Shown: positions 26,133 through 35,639, counted from the stretch's first letter. The stretch: DNA of 64,000 bases from Opitutia bacterium ISCC 52 (GCA_014529675.2 CP076040.1:4293501-4357500), one strand, 5' to 3'. The notes: generated by a model not told the origin, from the sequence alone. A program made the numbers and translations.

Positions 26133-27020
26133 ATGAAGCTATTTCTCACTGGCGCATCCGGTCTGCTTGGCCACTCACTTGCCTCCGCCTTCCTCGATGC
26201 AGGTTGGGCTGTACACGCAAGCTCGCACACTAAGCAGCCGCTTGATCCGAGACTACAGCTGTATCCTTGCGACCTTTCCAAAACTCATGCGCTAAGGCTT
26301 CTTCTGGAAACCGTCCGCCCTGACGCCATCATCAACGCTGCAGCGCTCACCATTCCAGCCGAATGCGCAAAGGCACCAGACCTATCGAAAGCCCTCAACA
26401 TAACCCTGCCAAAGACGCTGGCCGAATTCGCAGCAGAAAATAAAATACGCCTTATCCATTTCTCTACCGACATGGTCTTCGACGGCAAAGTAGGAAACTA
26501 CGTCGAGGATAGTCCACCGAACCCGACCAACCTCTATGGCGAGCATAAGCTTGAATCCGAAAATCGAATACAAGACCTAAACTCTGAAGCGTGCACCGTT
26601 CGACTACCTTTGTTGATGGGTAATAGTCCTGCCAGAACCCGCTCTGTCCATGAAGCCCTCTGGAGTCAATGGAGTCAGGGTGAAATAACTCCCCTTTTCG
26701 AGGACGAATGGCGCACTCCCGTCTCGGTTTCCAATGTTGCATCTTTGACGAAAGAGCTCCTCTCAACGTCCACTATTCAAGGACTCTTCCACTGGGCAGG
26801 GTCCACTCATTTGAATCGCTGGGAAATGGGGAATCGTATCGCCGACAAATTGGAAGTACCCAAGCAGTTACTACAACGAACGTTAGCTAGTGATTTTCCT
26901 CAATTCAAAGATCGCCCACTCAATCTCACGATGGACAGCTCCAAACTAAAGGTGCTGGTCCAAACAGAACCAGCACCTTTTGAAAATCAATTAGAGGACT
27001 TGAGAACCCCTTCTCCTTAA
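26133..27020 (+). CDS. RmlD-like NAD(P)-dependent sugar-nucleotide reductase
   Basis: 295 residues, extended SDR with TGASGLLGHSLA (residues 6-17), PDAIINAAALT, HFSTDMVFDGK and the active-site YGEHK. These match the RmlD (dTDP-4-dehydrorhamnose reductase) family. The deoxysugar pathway partners are not adjacent, so the substrate is uncertain; related proteins include MAT2B-like and spore-coat sugar reductases. Divergent from hisC with 50 bases between, and it overlaps the convergent Hcp-like gene by 4 bases. Confidence 0.85.
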   Translation: MKLFLTGASGLLGHSLASAFLDAGWAVHASSHTKQPLDPRLQLYPCDLSKTHALRLLLETVRPDAIINAAALTIPAECAKAPDLSKALNITLPKTLAEFAAENKIRLIHFSTDMVFDGKVGNYVEDSPPNPTNLYGEHKLESENRIQDLNSEACTVRLPLLMGNSPARTRSVHEALWSQWSQGEITPLFEDEWRTPVSVSNVASLTKELLSTSTIQGLFHWAGSTHLNRWEMGNRIADKLEVPKQLLQRTLASDFPQFKDRPLNLTMDSSKLKVLVQTEPAPFENQLEDLRTPSP

Positions 27021-27514
27021 CCTCTTTTGTTTGAACGACTGCTGTTATAGTCCGTTGCACCACCGGAGGCAGGAGCTAATCGGTTCGAACGTGTCGTATT
27101 ATGATTGGCCCTCGTTTGACCAAACTCTTCACGATGCTGAAAGCGCAGTGTCACTAATTCTTGTCTCCCTTTTTTCTTGATGGAAACCACCTTCACATTC
27201 TTCAACAGAAATTGCTTCCCATCTTCCGCAAGAGCCATCTCACCGATTTCACCACCAGAATTGTGGGACTTGGCTAGCAAGGGAGAGGACTTATCAATAC
27301 GTTTGGTGAGGGTGACGGTTCCTCCAGCAGCGGCTCGTTTATTGTTTATACTTTCAGGAGCCATCCAACGAATAGGTCCGACTTCCGAAGCATTACTCTT
27401 ATCTATGGTTTCACCTTTGATATGGCCAATTTTTAAATAACCAGCGCTGAAGAGGGAACTGGAGATGAGCGAGAACAGAGCTGCAGATACGACGAAGGCA
27501 GTTAGTTTTTTCAT
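27017..27514 (-). CDS. Secreted Hcp-like (type VI tube family) protein
   Basis: 165 residues. Signal peptide 1-23 (cleavage near LFSAG). The mature part resembles the Hcp family of type VI secretion: YLKIGHIKGETIDK, then IRWMAPES, VTLTKRIDKSSPLLAK, FLLKNVKVVSI and LVTLRFQHREEF. True Hcp tube proteins lack a cleaved signal; PVC genomes carry secreted relatives without T6SS clusters. The tail (TTRSNRLAPASGG) is low complexity. No T6SS genes occur here, so a tube function should not be assumed. Confidence 0.65.
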   Translation of the reverse strand: MKKLTAFVVSAALFSLISSSLFSAGYLKIGHIKGETIDKSNASEVGPIRWMAPESINNKRAAAGGTVTLTKRIDKSSPLLAKSHNSGGEIGEMALAEDGKQFLLKNVKVVSIKKKGRQELVTLRFQHREEFGQTRANHNTTRSNRLAPASGGATDYNSSRSNKRG

Positions 27515-27608
27515 AGTACGTATGGGATTAAGTTAGGAAAGGAGCTGTAAATTAGCTACTTTCGCTCGAAAAGACGATGGTGATTTGAAACCCGTTTTTT
27601 AAGGATAG

Positions 27609-28829
27609 TTACACGGACTTTTCCAAAGTCGCTACATTTTCGATGTGCCTTGTCTGCGGAAAAAGGTCAAATGGCTGCAATTTTGTGATCTTATAGCCAG
27701 CCTCCAAAAACTTGGGCAAATCACGCATATGGGTCGCCGGATCACAGCTCACATAGACCACTCGTGCTGGGCCAAAAGCAAACAACTGCTCAAGAAATTC
27801 CTCACTGCAACCCTTCCGTGGGGGATCCACAATGACTACGGATTCATCGGCTGGATGGGTAATATTAGCAAACAAGTGCGCGGCATCACCGACTTGGAAG
27901 CTACAGTTCTCAAGACTATTTAACGCCGCATTGTCGCGGGCATACTCAACTGATTTTTCACTGATTTCGATCCCTACCGCTTGCTCGAAATGGCGCCCTA
28001 CATAAAGCGCAAACAATCCCGACCCGCAATAGGTATCCAGCAGATAGCGCACGCCATCTCCTTGGGCCTCCTGCAGAACATGCTCAGCAAGAAGAGGGAG
28101 TATGAATGGATTATTTTGGAAAAACTCACTGGCCTTAAAGCGGAACACTACATCATCAACCACTTCCGTGACGATGGCCTTGAAGTCGGTTTCCACACCT
28201 TCCTGCACATGCCGAAGGAGAATGGTTGCTCCGTTTTTATAACTCTTAAAGTTATCAAATACATTCTGCCGAGCCTTCGGCAGTTCTTCATTAATCTCGT
28301 TTGTAGCAATCGGACACTGCTCCACATCCACCAGGCGATTTCGTCGACCCACTTCAAGGAACCCAATTTTAAAGTCCTTTCCTGCACGTGGTTTTTGGAA
28401 ATGAGGAGTCAACTTGGAACGATAGCCAAAAGGCTTTGGAGATCCAATTGCAGGTTCCACAGTGTAGCCTTTCCCCATTTGGCGATCAACCAACTCCTGG
28501 ACATGGTTCGTTTTAATTCTCAACTGTCCCTCGTAGTTTAAATTCTGATACTGACACCCACCACAAAGTCCAAAAAGATTGCAACGGGGCTCCACTCGAT
28601 CCGGAGAAGGCTCTAACACCTCCACCAAGTCGGCATCCGAGTAGTTGGCATGATTACGATAGACTCGCGCCCTCACCCGTTCTCCCGGAAGAGCAAAGGG
28701 CACCATTAGCACCCATCCATCCACGCGTCCAACGCCTTGGCCGAGATTGGTCAGATTGTCGATATCGACATCCACCTCTTCGTGGTATTGATATTTTCCT
28801 TCACGGAATCCTCTAGGTGCTTTGGGCAT
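27609..28829 (-). CDS. rlmD: 23S rRNA (uracil-C5) methyltransferase, RlmD/TrmA family
   Basis: 406 residues. N-terminal TRAM domain (VDVDIDNLTNLGQGVGRVDG), a 4Fe-4S cluster site (CNLFGLCGGCQYQ, with a further Cys in QCPIA), then a SAM-dependent methyltransferase: LLDTYCGSGLFALYVG, VIVDPPRKGCSEEFLEQ, catalytic-site YVSCDPATH and the closing FDLFPQTRHIENVATLEK. It makes m5U in rRNA, U1939 for RlmD or U747 for RlmC/RlmCD. The TRAM plus Fe-S set fits RlmD or RlmCD; the exact site cannot be fixed from sequence. Confidence 0.88.
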   Translation of the reverse strand: MPKAPRGFREGKYQYHEEVDVDIDNLTNLGQGVGRVDGWVLMVPFALPGERVRARVYRNHANYSDADLVEVLEPSPDRVEPRCNLFGLCGGCQYQNLNYEGQLRIKTNHVQELVDRQMGKGYTVEPAIGSPKPFGYRSKLTPHFQKPRAGKDFKIGFLEVGRRNRLVDVEQCPIATNEINEELPKARQNVFDNFKSYKNGATILLRHVQEGVETDFKAIVTEVVDDVVFRFKASEFFQNNPFILPLLAEHVLQEAQGDGVRYLLDTYCGSGLFALYVGRHFEQAVGIEISEKSVEYARDNAALNSLENCSFQVGDAAHLFANITHPADESVVIVDPPRKGCSEEFLEQLFAFGPARVVYVSCDPATHMRDLPKFLEAGYKITKLQPFDLFPQTRHIENVATLEKSV

Positions 28830-28893
28830 AATGTACTCGAAAGGCAGGAAGTGAAGCCCTACGGTGCGCCCATATCAATACCCGAATCACCCA

Positions 28894-29700
28894 ATGCCTC
28901 TGACAACCATTGATAGTCTCCAGAATTTACGTGTAAAACGCGCTAAAGCGCTGTCCCAAAAACGGCAACGCGATCGGGAAGGATTATTTCTGTTGGAGGG
29001 AGAACGCGAGTTAGCACGCGGCCTGGCGGCAGGCATTGAAAGTACACAGATCATGCTCTGCCCAGAGCTTTTTAAGCATGGAGAAGCCTCTGAGCACTTG
29101 AGCGAGGAACTTTTATCAGGAGACATTCCTGTCATATATCTCGCGAGAAATGTCTTCGAACATTGCTCCTACCGGGAAAATCCCGACGGATTCCTTGCTG
29201 TCTGCCGGACCTTTAGCCGTTCGCTTGAAGACATCCAATTATCCGACAACGCCCTCCTGCTCATTCTCGAGTCAGTTGAAAAACCAGGCAACCTCGGGAC
29301 CATCCTACGCACTGCAGATGCCACTGGAGTGGATGCCTTAATTCTCAATGACCCCATCACAGACATATTTAACCCCAATGTCATTCGAGCTTCAGCGGGT
29401 GTGGTTTTCAATGTGCCCACCATCATAGCGTCGTCAGAGGAGACGCAATACTACTTAGAATCTCAATGTATCCAGTCCATTGCTACAACGCCTGATACAT
29501 CCACCCTCTACCATGAGGTGGCGTTGAACAAACCTTCCGCTATTCTCATGGGCAGCGAGAAAGATGGACTCTCCAATTTTTGGTTGAAGGAAGCCGACAT
29601 AAAAACCAGATTACCTATGTCTGGCCAGGCGGACTCCTTAAACGTCAGCGTTACAACCGCCATCATGCTGTATGAAGCTATCCGGCAGCGAACTAACTAA
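28894..29700 (+). CDS. TrmH/SpoU-family RNA 2'-O-methyltransferase
   Basis: 268 residues. N-terminal substrate-binding domain (RVKRAKALSQKRQRDREGLF, LLEGERELARGLAAG), then the knotted SPOUT domain with LILESVEKPGNLGTILRTAD (motif 1), LMGSEKDGLSNF (motif 2) and SLNVSVTTAIMLYEAIRQ (motif 3). This modifies ribose in tRNA or rRNA; the target is not evident. A GTG 10 codons upstream (28864) is possible, but ATG 28894 better matches the family start. Divergent from rlmD. Confidence 0.9.
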   Translation: MPLTTIDSLQNLRVKRAKALSQKRQRDREGLFLLEGERELARGLAAGIESTQIMLCPELFKHGEASEHLSEELLSGDIPVIYLARNVFEHCSYRENPDGFLAVCRTFSRSLEDIQLSDNALLLILESVEKPGNLGTILRTADATGVDALILNDPITDIFNPNVIRASAGVVFNVPTIIASSEETQYYLESQCIQSIATTPDTSTLYHEVALNKPSAILMGSEKDGLSNFWLKEADIKTRLPMSGQADSLNVSVTTAIMLYEAIRQRTN

Positions 29701-29729
29701 TAATCCTCTCAATCCCTACCCTCTTAAAA

Positions 29730-30038
29730 ATGACGGACGAGCCTACTGAGCCAAATCCTGAAGAAAACTACGACGAGTCGCGCTGGGCACCGCCAGACAT
29801 GAGACCCTAACAAGCTCAGGGAGATACTCCAGCTGAACCTCCTCCACTTAAACAAGCTCCTGAAACATTCCGTATGTCTTTCACAGGACAGGCCGGCGAA
29901 TATTTCCGTATATGGATCGTCAACCTCTGTCTTACGATCGTCACACTAGGAATTTATCTACCCTGGGCAATAGTCCGGCAACGCAGTGCCGTTTTCCGTA
30001 AAAGAAAAAACCTGACACCTGAACACCGTCACCTATGA
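29730..30038 (+). pseudogene. DUF898 (YjgN-like) membrane protein gene with in-frame stop
   Basis: From ATG 29730 the frame has 26 codons, then TAA (29808-29810), then continues open for 75 codons to TGA at 30036-30038. The second part, FRMSFTGQAGEYFRIWIVNL and LTIVTLGIYLPWAIVRQR, is the opening repeat of DUF898 membrane proteins (FxGxGGEYFxIWxVNxLLTxxTLGIYxxWAKVR). These proteins usually have 300 or more residues with several helices, so the 3' end is lost too. It ends inside the convergent OleD gene end. Confidence 0.65.
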
Positions 30039-31031
30039 ACCGGCGCGCAGCGCCTTCACCAATTCTTCCAATCCTTGCTCAGTCGAAACGGTTGGTTGGT
30101 ATCCAAGGTTTTGTCGCGCAGCGGAAATATCAAAATAATGATCCTTCGCTAAATCGGTAGCCACGAAGCGAGTCATGGGCGGCTCTCCCTTTAAGCGAAG
30201 CGTTTTCCAAACCCCTTCCATCACAGCACCGACTCGGTAAGCGGACTTGAGTGAAATCTGTTTTTCAACTGGGGCTACACCCAGACGCTTAAGTAAATCA
30301 TTGATCCAGTCCCAGAGGACAACGGGTTCCCCTTGAGAAATAAAGTAAGCTCGCCCACAGCCTTCCTGGCGTTCCAAGGCAACCTGAGCACGAATCTGGG
30401 CGTCGGCCGCATTCTCCACATGCACGATATCCACCTTGTTCAGGCCATCACCAACAATGCGTAATTTGCCAGCCCGGGCACGTTCCACAACTCGAGGAAT
30501 CAAGTGGTTGTCTCCTACGCCCCAAATCAAATGCGGTCGAAGTGCGATCGTCCGTAATCCAGACCCATCGGGATCGTTGGCGGAAAGTACTTCTTCTTCG
30601 GCGATACGCTTCGTATGCGCGTAATGACAGAGCCAGTCTTTGCCATACGGTTGATTCTCATCGACCCCTTGTAGCACTTCTCCGTTGAATACAACACTGG
30701 GAGTACTCGTATAAACGAGTCTCTTAGTACCCAATTCTTTACAGGCGTTAAGAACGTTCCTCGTTCCAATGACATTGGTTTGATAATAATCTTCCCAGCT
30801 TCCCCAAACACCCGCTTTGGCGGCGATATGTTGAATCACCTCTGCTCCACGAGCTGCTGCGCGCACGATTTTCGCATCGCGAATATCCCCCTGAATTACG
30901 TCGACACCTGCCTCTTTCAGGTCGGGTTGTTCCGACCGTCCGAGCACCCGAACTGTGTATCCTCGGGCCAGGAGTTTTTTAACTACATAGCGACCAAGGA
31001 ATCCTCCACCGCCTGTAACCAATATCTTCAT
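30033..31031 (-). CDS. oleD: OleD-like NAD(P)H-dependent 2-alkyl-3-oxoalkanoate reductase
   Basis: 332 residues, extended SDR with GGGGFLGRYVVKKLLARGY, the DIRD motif, YTSTPSVVFNG and active-site YAHTK. It belongs to the 3beta-HSD/isomerase-like branch that includes OleD of the head-to-head hydrocarbon pathway (OleABCD), which reduces the beta-keto acid made by OleA. The OleD call depends on the nearby OleC on the same strand, as isolated SDRs of this type cannot be named by sequence alone. A 275-residue gene on the opposite strand lies between them, so OleC and OleD are not directly co-transcribed. Confidence 0.7.
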   Translation of the reverse strand: MKILVTGGGGFLGRYVVKKLLARGYTVRVLGRSEQPDLKEAGVDVIQGDIRDAKIVRAAARGAEVIQHIAAKAGVWGSWEDYYQTNVIGTRNVLNACKELGTKRLVYTSTPSVVFNGEVLQGVDENQPYGKDWLCHYAHTKRIAEEEVLSANDPDGSGLRTIALRPHLIWGVGDNHLIPRVVERARAGKLRIVGDGLNKVDIVHVENAADAQIRAQVALERQEGCGRAYFISQGEPVVLWDWINDLLKRLGVAPVEKQISLKSAYRVGAVMEGVWKTLRLKGEPPMTRFVATDLAKDHYFDISAARQNLGYQPTVSTEQGLEELVKALRAGS

Positions 31032-31157
31032 ATAACCCTATGTGACGTTTTTTGCGAGGAATGCCACGAAAATTTTTCATTTCCTCTGCATCCAGTATTC
31101 ATCGTGCCTCGTAAGAGTCTCCATACTTATACATTGAACCCCTAATTTCATTTTAAA

Positions 31158-31985
31158 ATGAAGAATCCTACTAGGAAATTGACTGCCCTTTTCATGTTAC
31201 TCGGAATAGCCGTATCCTCCTATGCGCAGGAGCAATCAATCAATCACGCCACCTTCTCTGCATTCACCACTGGAAGAGATAGCGGCCACCTATTTAGAGT
31301 AGAATCCATCACTTCCGAAGGTCTTTGCGCGACGGTTCGGTACATTGAAATGAATACCCCTGGCGTGCGCACCCAGGCCCTCGTCGATTACGATGAGCAC
31401 ATCAGTATTCCCATTGTTGACGAACCATTTGAATACATTACCGCCGTAAATCAGTTCGGAGATCCCGTTAACGCCGTCTTTAACTGGCAAGGTAGAATCT
31501 TCGAATCCGTGCCCTGCCCCATCCAATATGTCGTAGCACCACCCAGTGTCATTCTTTATGAAGCGCCAGGAGCCCAGCCGATGACCAATACCTCCAACCG
31601 CGCGGAAGTATTGGAAGGAACACCAGCCATTGCGGGATTCGTACTCAATGAACCGTCTTGGGTCATCATTCGCGGAATCGGCCCGTCTATGAATTTGGAA
31701 TCTGGATACATCGATGATCCAGTTATTACGCTACATGCCGATCAATACTTATGGGATGATGTAAATGACGATTTGGAAAACTCGATCACCAACGACAATT
31801 GGAATGATACCATGCGGGCCGATACGCTCGAGCATTTTGGACTCGCTCCAGAAAACGAGAACGAATCAGCTTTGGTGACCTATTTAAATCCCGGGCCTTA
31901 CACGGTGCATCTATCAAGTAATGGCGAACAGGGGTCCGGATTGGTCGAAGTGTATGTTGCGCCTTATGCGCTGACCGAAGAGTAG
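31158..31985 (+). CDS. Secreted protein with PVC 'RGIGPS' domain
   Basis: 275 residues; signal peptide 1-23 (MKNPTRKLTALFMLLGIAVS, cleavage after YAQ). The C-terminal half holds a domain widespread in Verrucomicrobia secreted proteins: WVIIRGIGPSMNLESGY, a line of DP/L/TL, SITNDNWND, NENESALVTYLNPGPYTV and a closing GSGLVEVYV. In other proteins this domain is repeated and may serve as a surface-structural or sorting unit; function is unknown. Cys residues at about 55 and 118 may pair. It separates oleD and oleC on the other strand. Confidence 0.8.
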   Translation: MKNPTRKLTALFMLLGIAVSSYAQEQSINHATFSAFTTGRDSGHLFRVESITSEGLCATVRYIEMNTPGVRTQALVDYDEHISIPIVDEPFEYITAVNQFGDPVNAVFNWQGRIFESVPCPIQYVVAPPSVILYEAPGAQPMTNTSNRAEVLEGTPAIAGFVLNEPSWVIIRGIGPSMNLESGYIDDPVITLHADQYLWDDVNDDLENSITNDNWNDTMRADTLEHFGLAPENENESALVTYLNPGPYTVHLSSNGEQGSGLVEVYVAPYALTEE

Positions 31986-31986
31986 A

Positions 31987-32122
31987 ACAGGCATCTTGCC
32001 TGTTTATTGACCAAAGAGCTACAGGATCGCATTTCATTCGAAGCATTGCCCAGGATAACTCAATCAGTCGCTGTTGTATCCGTCATTTATTGAAGACTAA
32101 ACAGGCAAGATACCTGCCCTAC
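31987..32122. repeat. Palindromic repeat pair (GTAGGGC family, diverged) around the 3' end of two genes
   Basis: ACAGGCA-TCT-TGCCTGT at 31987-32003 forms a seven-pair hairpin just after the plus gene stop and may act as its terminator (followed by TTTATT). At 32101-32122 a related word occurs in inverted orientation; its complement reads GTAGGGCAGGTATCTTGCCTGT. It shares the GTAGGGC head with the repeats at 35.5, 39.6 and 44.1 kb. Convergent genes end on either side. Confidence 0.45.
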
Positions 32123-32123
32123 T

Positions 32124-33728
32124 TTACTGCTTCCCAAATTCCTTCGCCAAGGTCAGCCGATGAATCTTGGCATTGTGACGCACGTCTACGGGAAACGATT
32201 TGTGGAAGAATACTCGTTTCACTCGAGCAGCGAGGGATCCTTCAGGAATGGTTTTCAATAAACTCTCTGCCCACTCGTCACTCGTTTGCTGATCCTGCTC
32301 CGGCTCGATCACAATCGCAGGAACTTGATTTCCAGATTCGCCCAAGCCAATCAAGGCAGAGCGGAAGACGCCTTTCTGTTGATTAAAGATGGCTTCGATG
32401 GGGTCGGTGAACAAAACCCCATCGCTTGTTTGCACCCGTTCGGCAACCCGGCCACAGAACCAAATAGTGCCATCTTCATCCAGGTAAGCCGTGTCACCCA
32501 TGCGATGCCAGATCGTATCGCCATCTTTGATTTTAGCTTTGGAGGTAGCCTCTTCAAGGTGATCATAGCCCTTTGTTACAACCGGTCCTTTTACGATCAA
32601 TTCTCCCACTTCGCCTGCAGATAACGGTTCAACTCCATCTAAGTTTTGTATCGGCTCTTCGGAAATACGAATCACCAGAGCATCCATTTCAGGAACGGGT
32701 TTTCCGACACAGGTTCCAGCACCTTGGCTGGTTTTTGATTGTGTCTCTTCGAGTATCGTTTTTCCCGACAGACTACTCACGGGTAGCGACTCGGTAGCTC
32801 CGTAGGGTGTATGAATCTCACCATTCACAATAACCCTTTTGAAGGATTCAATTAACTGGAAAGGAACAGGAGCACCTGCCATTAAGACACGTCGAATACT
32901 AGGTAGTTGAATCGACTCTTTTTCACAGTATCGGCAAATCTTGGTCCACAACACCGGTGAGCCGAATGAGTTGGTCACTTCATTTTGCAGAATGGCCTGG
33001 ACGATGTTTCTAGGGTCAACGGTGGCCGGTCTACTCGGATTCATTTCCGGCACTATGGTTGTCATCCCAAAGGCAGGATTAAACAAAGCGAACACCGGCA
33101 GCATGGGAAGATCCACTTCGCCTCGCTCGATTCCGTATGCCTTCCCTATCAAACGTACTTGGGCATCGAACATCCCATGCTCATAAAGCACTCCTTTGGG
33201 TGCACCCGTTGAGCCCGACGTAAACAAAATGGCGGCAAGGTCGTCGATCTGAGTATTCTCCAGGACCGGTTCAGATGAAGCATTGCCCAAACGTTTTTCA
33301 AACGATCCGCCTACTGAAATGCGAAACTGGACTCCTTTGAAACTGCCCCAAAATAAGCGACTCAGCCCGATTGCCATGGGAATACCGACCAATACATCCG
33401 GTTTAGTCCGTCGGACGCAGGCGAGAAAGTTTTTCACACCCATTCCAGGATCGATCACCACCGGAACGGCCCCCAGCTTGAAGAGTGCGAAGGTAATCAG
33501 AATAAGCTCCAACCCCGGACGAACAGCTAACTGAACGCGAGCGCCTCGCACTACGCCCTTCTCTTTGAGGTAGTTCGCGCAGCGGTTACTCAACATTTCC
33601 AACTCCCTAAAAGTAAGGCTGCGATAATGGATATTATCCCCGTCCCAACCCTGCGGAATTTTCAACGCACAATCCGTTGGCTGGGCCGCAGCGGTTTTCG
33701 GGAGGAATCTGGCGACGTTAAAACTCAT
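32124..33728 (-). CDS. oleC: OleC-like AMP-dependent ligase (olefin beta-lactone synthetase)
   Basis: 534 residues, ANL adenylate-forming enzyme. Seen: RVQLAVRPGLELILITFALF followed by KLGAVPVVIDPGMGVKNFLA, a run characteristic of OleC; the P-loop-like LFTSGSTGAPKGVLYEH; TPYGATESLP; and IWHRMGDTAYLDEDGTIWFCGR. OleC converts beta-hydroxy acids to beta-lactones in head-to-head hydrocarbon synthesis. I take ATG 33728 (MSFNVARFLPK); a GTG at 33800 extends it by 24 residues toward the divergent glyQS. OleA and OleB are not in the window. Confidence 0.85.
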   Translation of the reverse strand: MSFNVARFLPKTAAAQPTDCALKIPQGWDGDNIHYRSLTFRELEMLSNRCANYLKEKGVVRGARVQLAVRPGLELILITFALFKLGAVPVVIDPGMGVKNFLACVRRTKPDVLVGIPMAIGLSRLFWGSFKGVQFRISVGGSFEKRLGNASSEPVLENTQIDDLAAILFTSGSTGAPKGVLYEHGMFDAQVRLIGKAYGIERGEVDLPMLPVFALFNPAFGMTTIVPEMNPSRPATVDPRNIVQAILQNEVTNSFGSPVLWTKICRYCEKESIQLPSIRRVLMAGAPVPFQLIESFKRVIVNGEIHTPYGATESLPVSSLSGKTILEETQSKTSQGAGTCVGKPVPEMDALVIRISEEPIQNLDGVEPLSAGEVGELIVKGPVVTKGYDHLEEATSKAKIKDGDTIWHRMGDTAYLDEDGTIWFCGRVAERVQTSDGVLFTDPIEAIFNQQKGVFRSALIGLGESGNQVPAIVIEPEQDQQTSDEWAESLLKTIPEGSLAARVKRVFFHKSFPVDVRHNAKIHRLTLAKEFGKQ

Positions 33729-33821
33729 CAGATAAAGGGTCGTAGGCCCGACAAACTGGGCTGGCAACGGAAAAGCTGAAAGCTTGACCGCCACCCGCAC
33801 ATCTGGCTTCTTAGCGCCCTT

Positions 33822-35333
33822 ATGTCTACAGACTCATTACAAAATCCGACCATGGACGACATCATTTCCCTGTGTAAGCGACGGGGATTTATTTTCCAAT
33901 CTTCCGAAATCTACGGAGGTATCAATGGATTCTATGATTACGGTCCATTGGGGGTTGAGCTTCGTAAGAACATCAAAGACGCCTGGTGGAAAGATATGGT
34001 GCACGGCCGTGAGGACATCGTCGGGCAGGATGCATCGATCATCATGCACCCCAATATTTGGAAAGCCTCTGGTCACGTAGACAGCTTCTCCGACCCTATG
34101 GTCGACTGTAAGGAGTCCAAGATGCGTTACCGCGCGGATCACCTGCTCTGGTCAGCCGTCACGGTGGATGGAGAAATCATTGGCTATGTATCCACTCTGG
34201 AAGGAAACGATCAACAAGCCGATGCGGAGAAAAAAGCGGAGACCCTAAAACGCAAAGCAGCCAAACAAGGAGAACTCGGACCGATCGAACTGAAGGAATA
34301 TCTGGAAGCAACTCCCGATATCTACGAGCTCATTCCTTCACCTGCAACCGGCAAGCCAGGATCCCTCACGCCACCCCGTGAGTTCAACATGATGTTCCAA
34401 ACTTACGTAGGAGCACTGAAAGACGATTCCTCAGTTGCTTACCTTCGGCCGGAAACCGCTCAGGGCATATTTGCTAATTTTAAGAACGTATTGGATACAG
34501 CCCGCGTAAAGGTCCCCTTTGGAATCGCCCAAATCGGTAAAGCTTTCCGCAACGAGATCACACCGAAAAATTTCATTTTCCGCTCCCGTGAATTTGAGCA
34601 AATGGAAATCGAATACTTTATCGAAGCCGATGAAGATGCCTGGGAGAATTACTACCACGAATGGATCAAAACGCGTATGGCCTGGCACAAGGCCATCGGT
34701 CTGAAAGACGACCGTCTGAGCACCCACGTGCATCCGAAGGATAAGCTCGCTCACTACTCACGTGCCTGCACCGACATCATGTTCGAATTCCCCTTTGGCG
34801 TTCAGGAGCTCGAAGGGATTGCCGCCCGCGGCAACTACGATCTGACTCAGCACCAGGAGCACTCAGGCAAGTCCATGGAGTATTTCGATGATCAAAAACG
34901 TGAGAAGTACATTCCCCACGTCATCGAACCATCCCTCGGAGTTGACCGCACTTTACTCGCAGTTCTCTGTTCCGCTTACACGGTGGAAGAGGTTGAAGGC
35001 GAAACGCGCAACGTACTCAAATTTGCTCCACGCATAGCTCCGATCAAGGCAGCGATTCTTCCATTGATGAAGAACAAGCCCGAGATCGTCGAGATGTCCA
35101 AGCGCATCTATAAAAACCTGAGTCGCCGCCACAACGTCTTCTACGATCAGGCTGGCGCCATCGGTCGTCGCTACCGTCGTATGGACGAAGCTGGTACACC
35201 TTATTGTATCACTGTGGACTTCGATTCGCTCGAAGATGGAACAGTCACACTGCGTGATCGCGATTCTATGGAACAGATCCGTATTCCGGAAGGAGAGGTA
35301 GCTGCCTACATCGACGAAAAGATCTACGGCTAG
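33822..35333 (+). CDS. glyQS: Glycyl-tRNA synthetase (alpha2 type)
   Basis: 503 residues, class II synthetase of the dimeric form. Motifs: [20 protein letters not shown] at the start, [46 protein letters not shown], and [14 protein letters not shown], then an anticodon-binding domain from residue 400 ([11 protein letters not shown]). An insertion at residues 120-160 is Lys/Glu rich. It charges tRNA-Gly. Followed by a strong terminator. Confidence 0.96.
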   Translation: MSTDSLQNPTMDDIISLCKRRGFIFQSSEIYGGINGFYDYGPLGVELRKNIKDAWWKDMVHGREDIVGQDASIIMHPNIWKASGHVDSFSDPMVDCKESKMRYRADHLLWSAVTVDGEIIGYVSTLEGNDQQADAEKKAETLKRKAAKQGELGPIELKEYLEATPDIYELIPSPATGKPGSLTPPREFNMMFQTYVGALKDDSSVAYLRPETAQGIFANFKNVLDTARVKVPFGIAQIGKAFRNEITPKNFIFRSREFEQMEIEYFIEADEDAWENYYHEWIKTRMAWHKAIGLKDDRLSTHVHPKDKLAHYSRACTDIMFEFPFGVQELEGIAARGNYDLTQHQEHSGKSMEYFDDQKREKYIPHVIEPSLGVDRTLLAVLCSAYTVEEVEGETRNVLKFAPRIAPIKAAILPLMKNKPEIVEMSKRIYKNLSRRHNVFYDQAGAIGRRYRRMDEAGTPYCITVDFDSLEDGTVTLRDRDSMEQIRIPEGEVAAYIDEKIYG

Positions 35334-35377
35334 CACGGTCACCGATTTAGGTTATTACAATTTGGCAAACCGTTGAT

Positions 35378-35406
35378 GGCCGGACTCGAAAGGGTCCGGC
35401 CTTTTT
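35378..35406 (+). terminator. Intrinsic terminator of glyQS
   Basis: GGCCGGAC at 35378-35385 pairs with GTCCGGCC at 35394-35401, loop TCGAAAGG, followed by five T residues. It lies 45 bases after the glyQS stop. The stem is perfectly paired and GC rich. Confidence 0.9.
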
Positions 35407-35480
35407 GTAACCTATTTAATAATTCTTTCTTCGGCAGAGCTGGATGATCTGTTTTTCTGCAATTCGCTGGTAGATGTGTC

Positions 35481-35548
35481 AGCATTCGCCTCGGTAGCCC
35501 TACCAATTGAGCTGATAAAGGTAGGCCCACTGCGTCCTCGCAGTGCCG
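35481..35548. repeat. REPIN-like inverted pair, copy A
   Basis: The right arm reads GGTAGGCCCACTGCGTCCTC then GCAGTGCCG (35520-35548). The left arm, in inverse orientation (35481-35504), has the head GGTAGGGC followed by a diverged stem. The arms are separated by 15 bases. The unit lies in the gap between the glyQS terminator and the sulfatase remnant. See the copies at 39.6 and 44.1-44.3 kb. Confidence 0.6.
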
Positions 35549-35639
35549 TTTCATCAGAACAAGCATTTGTTAGGGGTGACTTTACTTCATGAGTATCTTC
35601 TAGATTGCACGCAGTTGATTCGCTACCCACACTCGGGAA

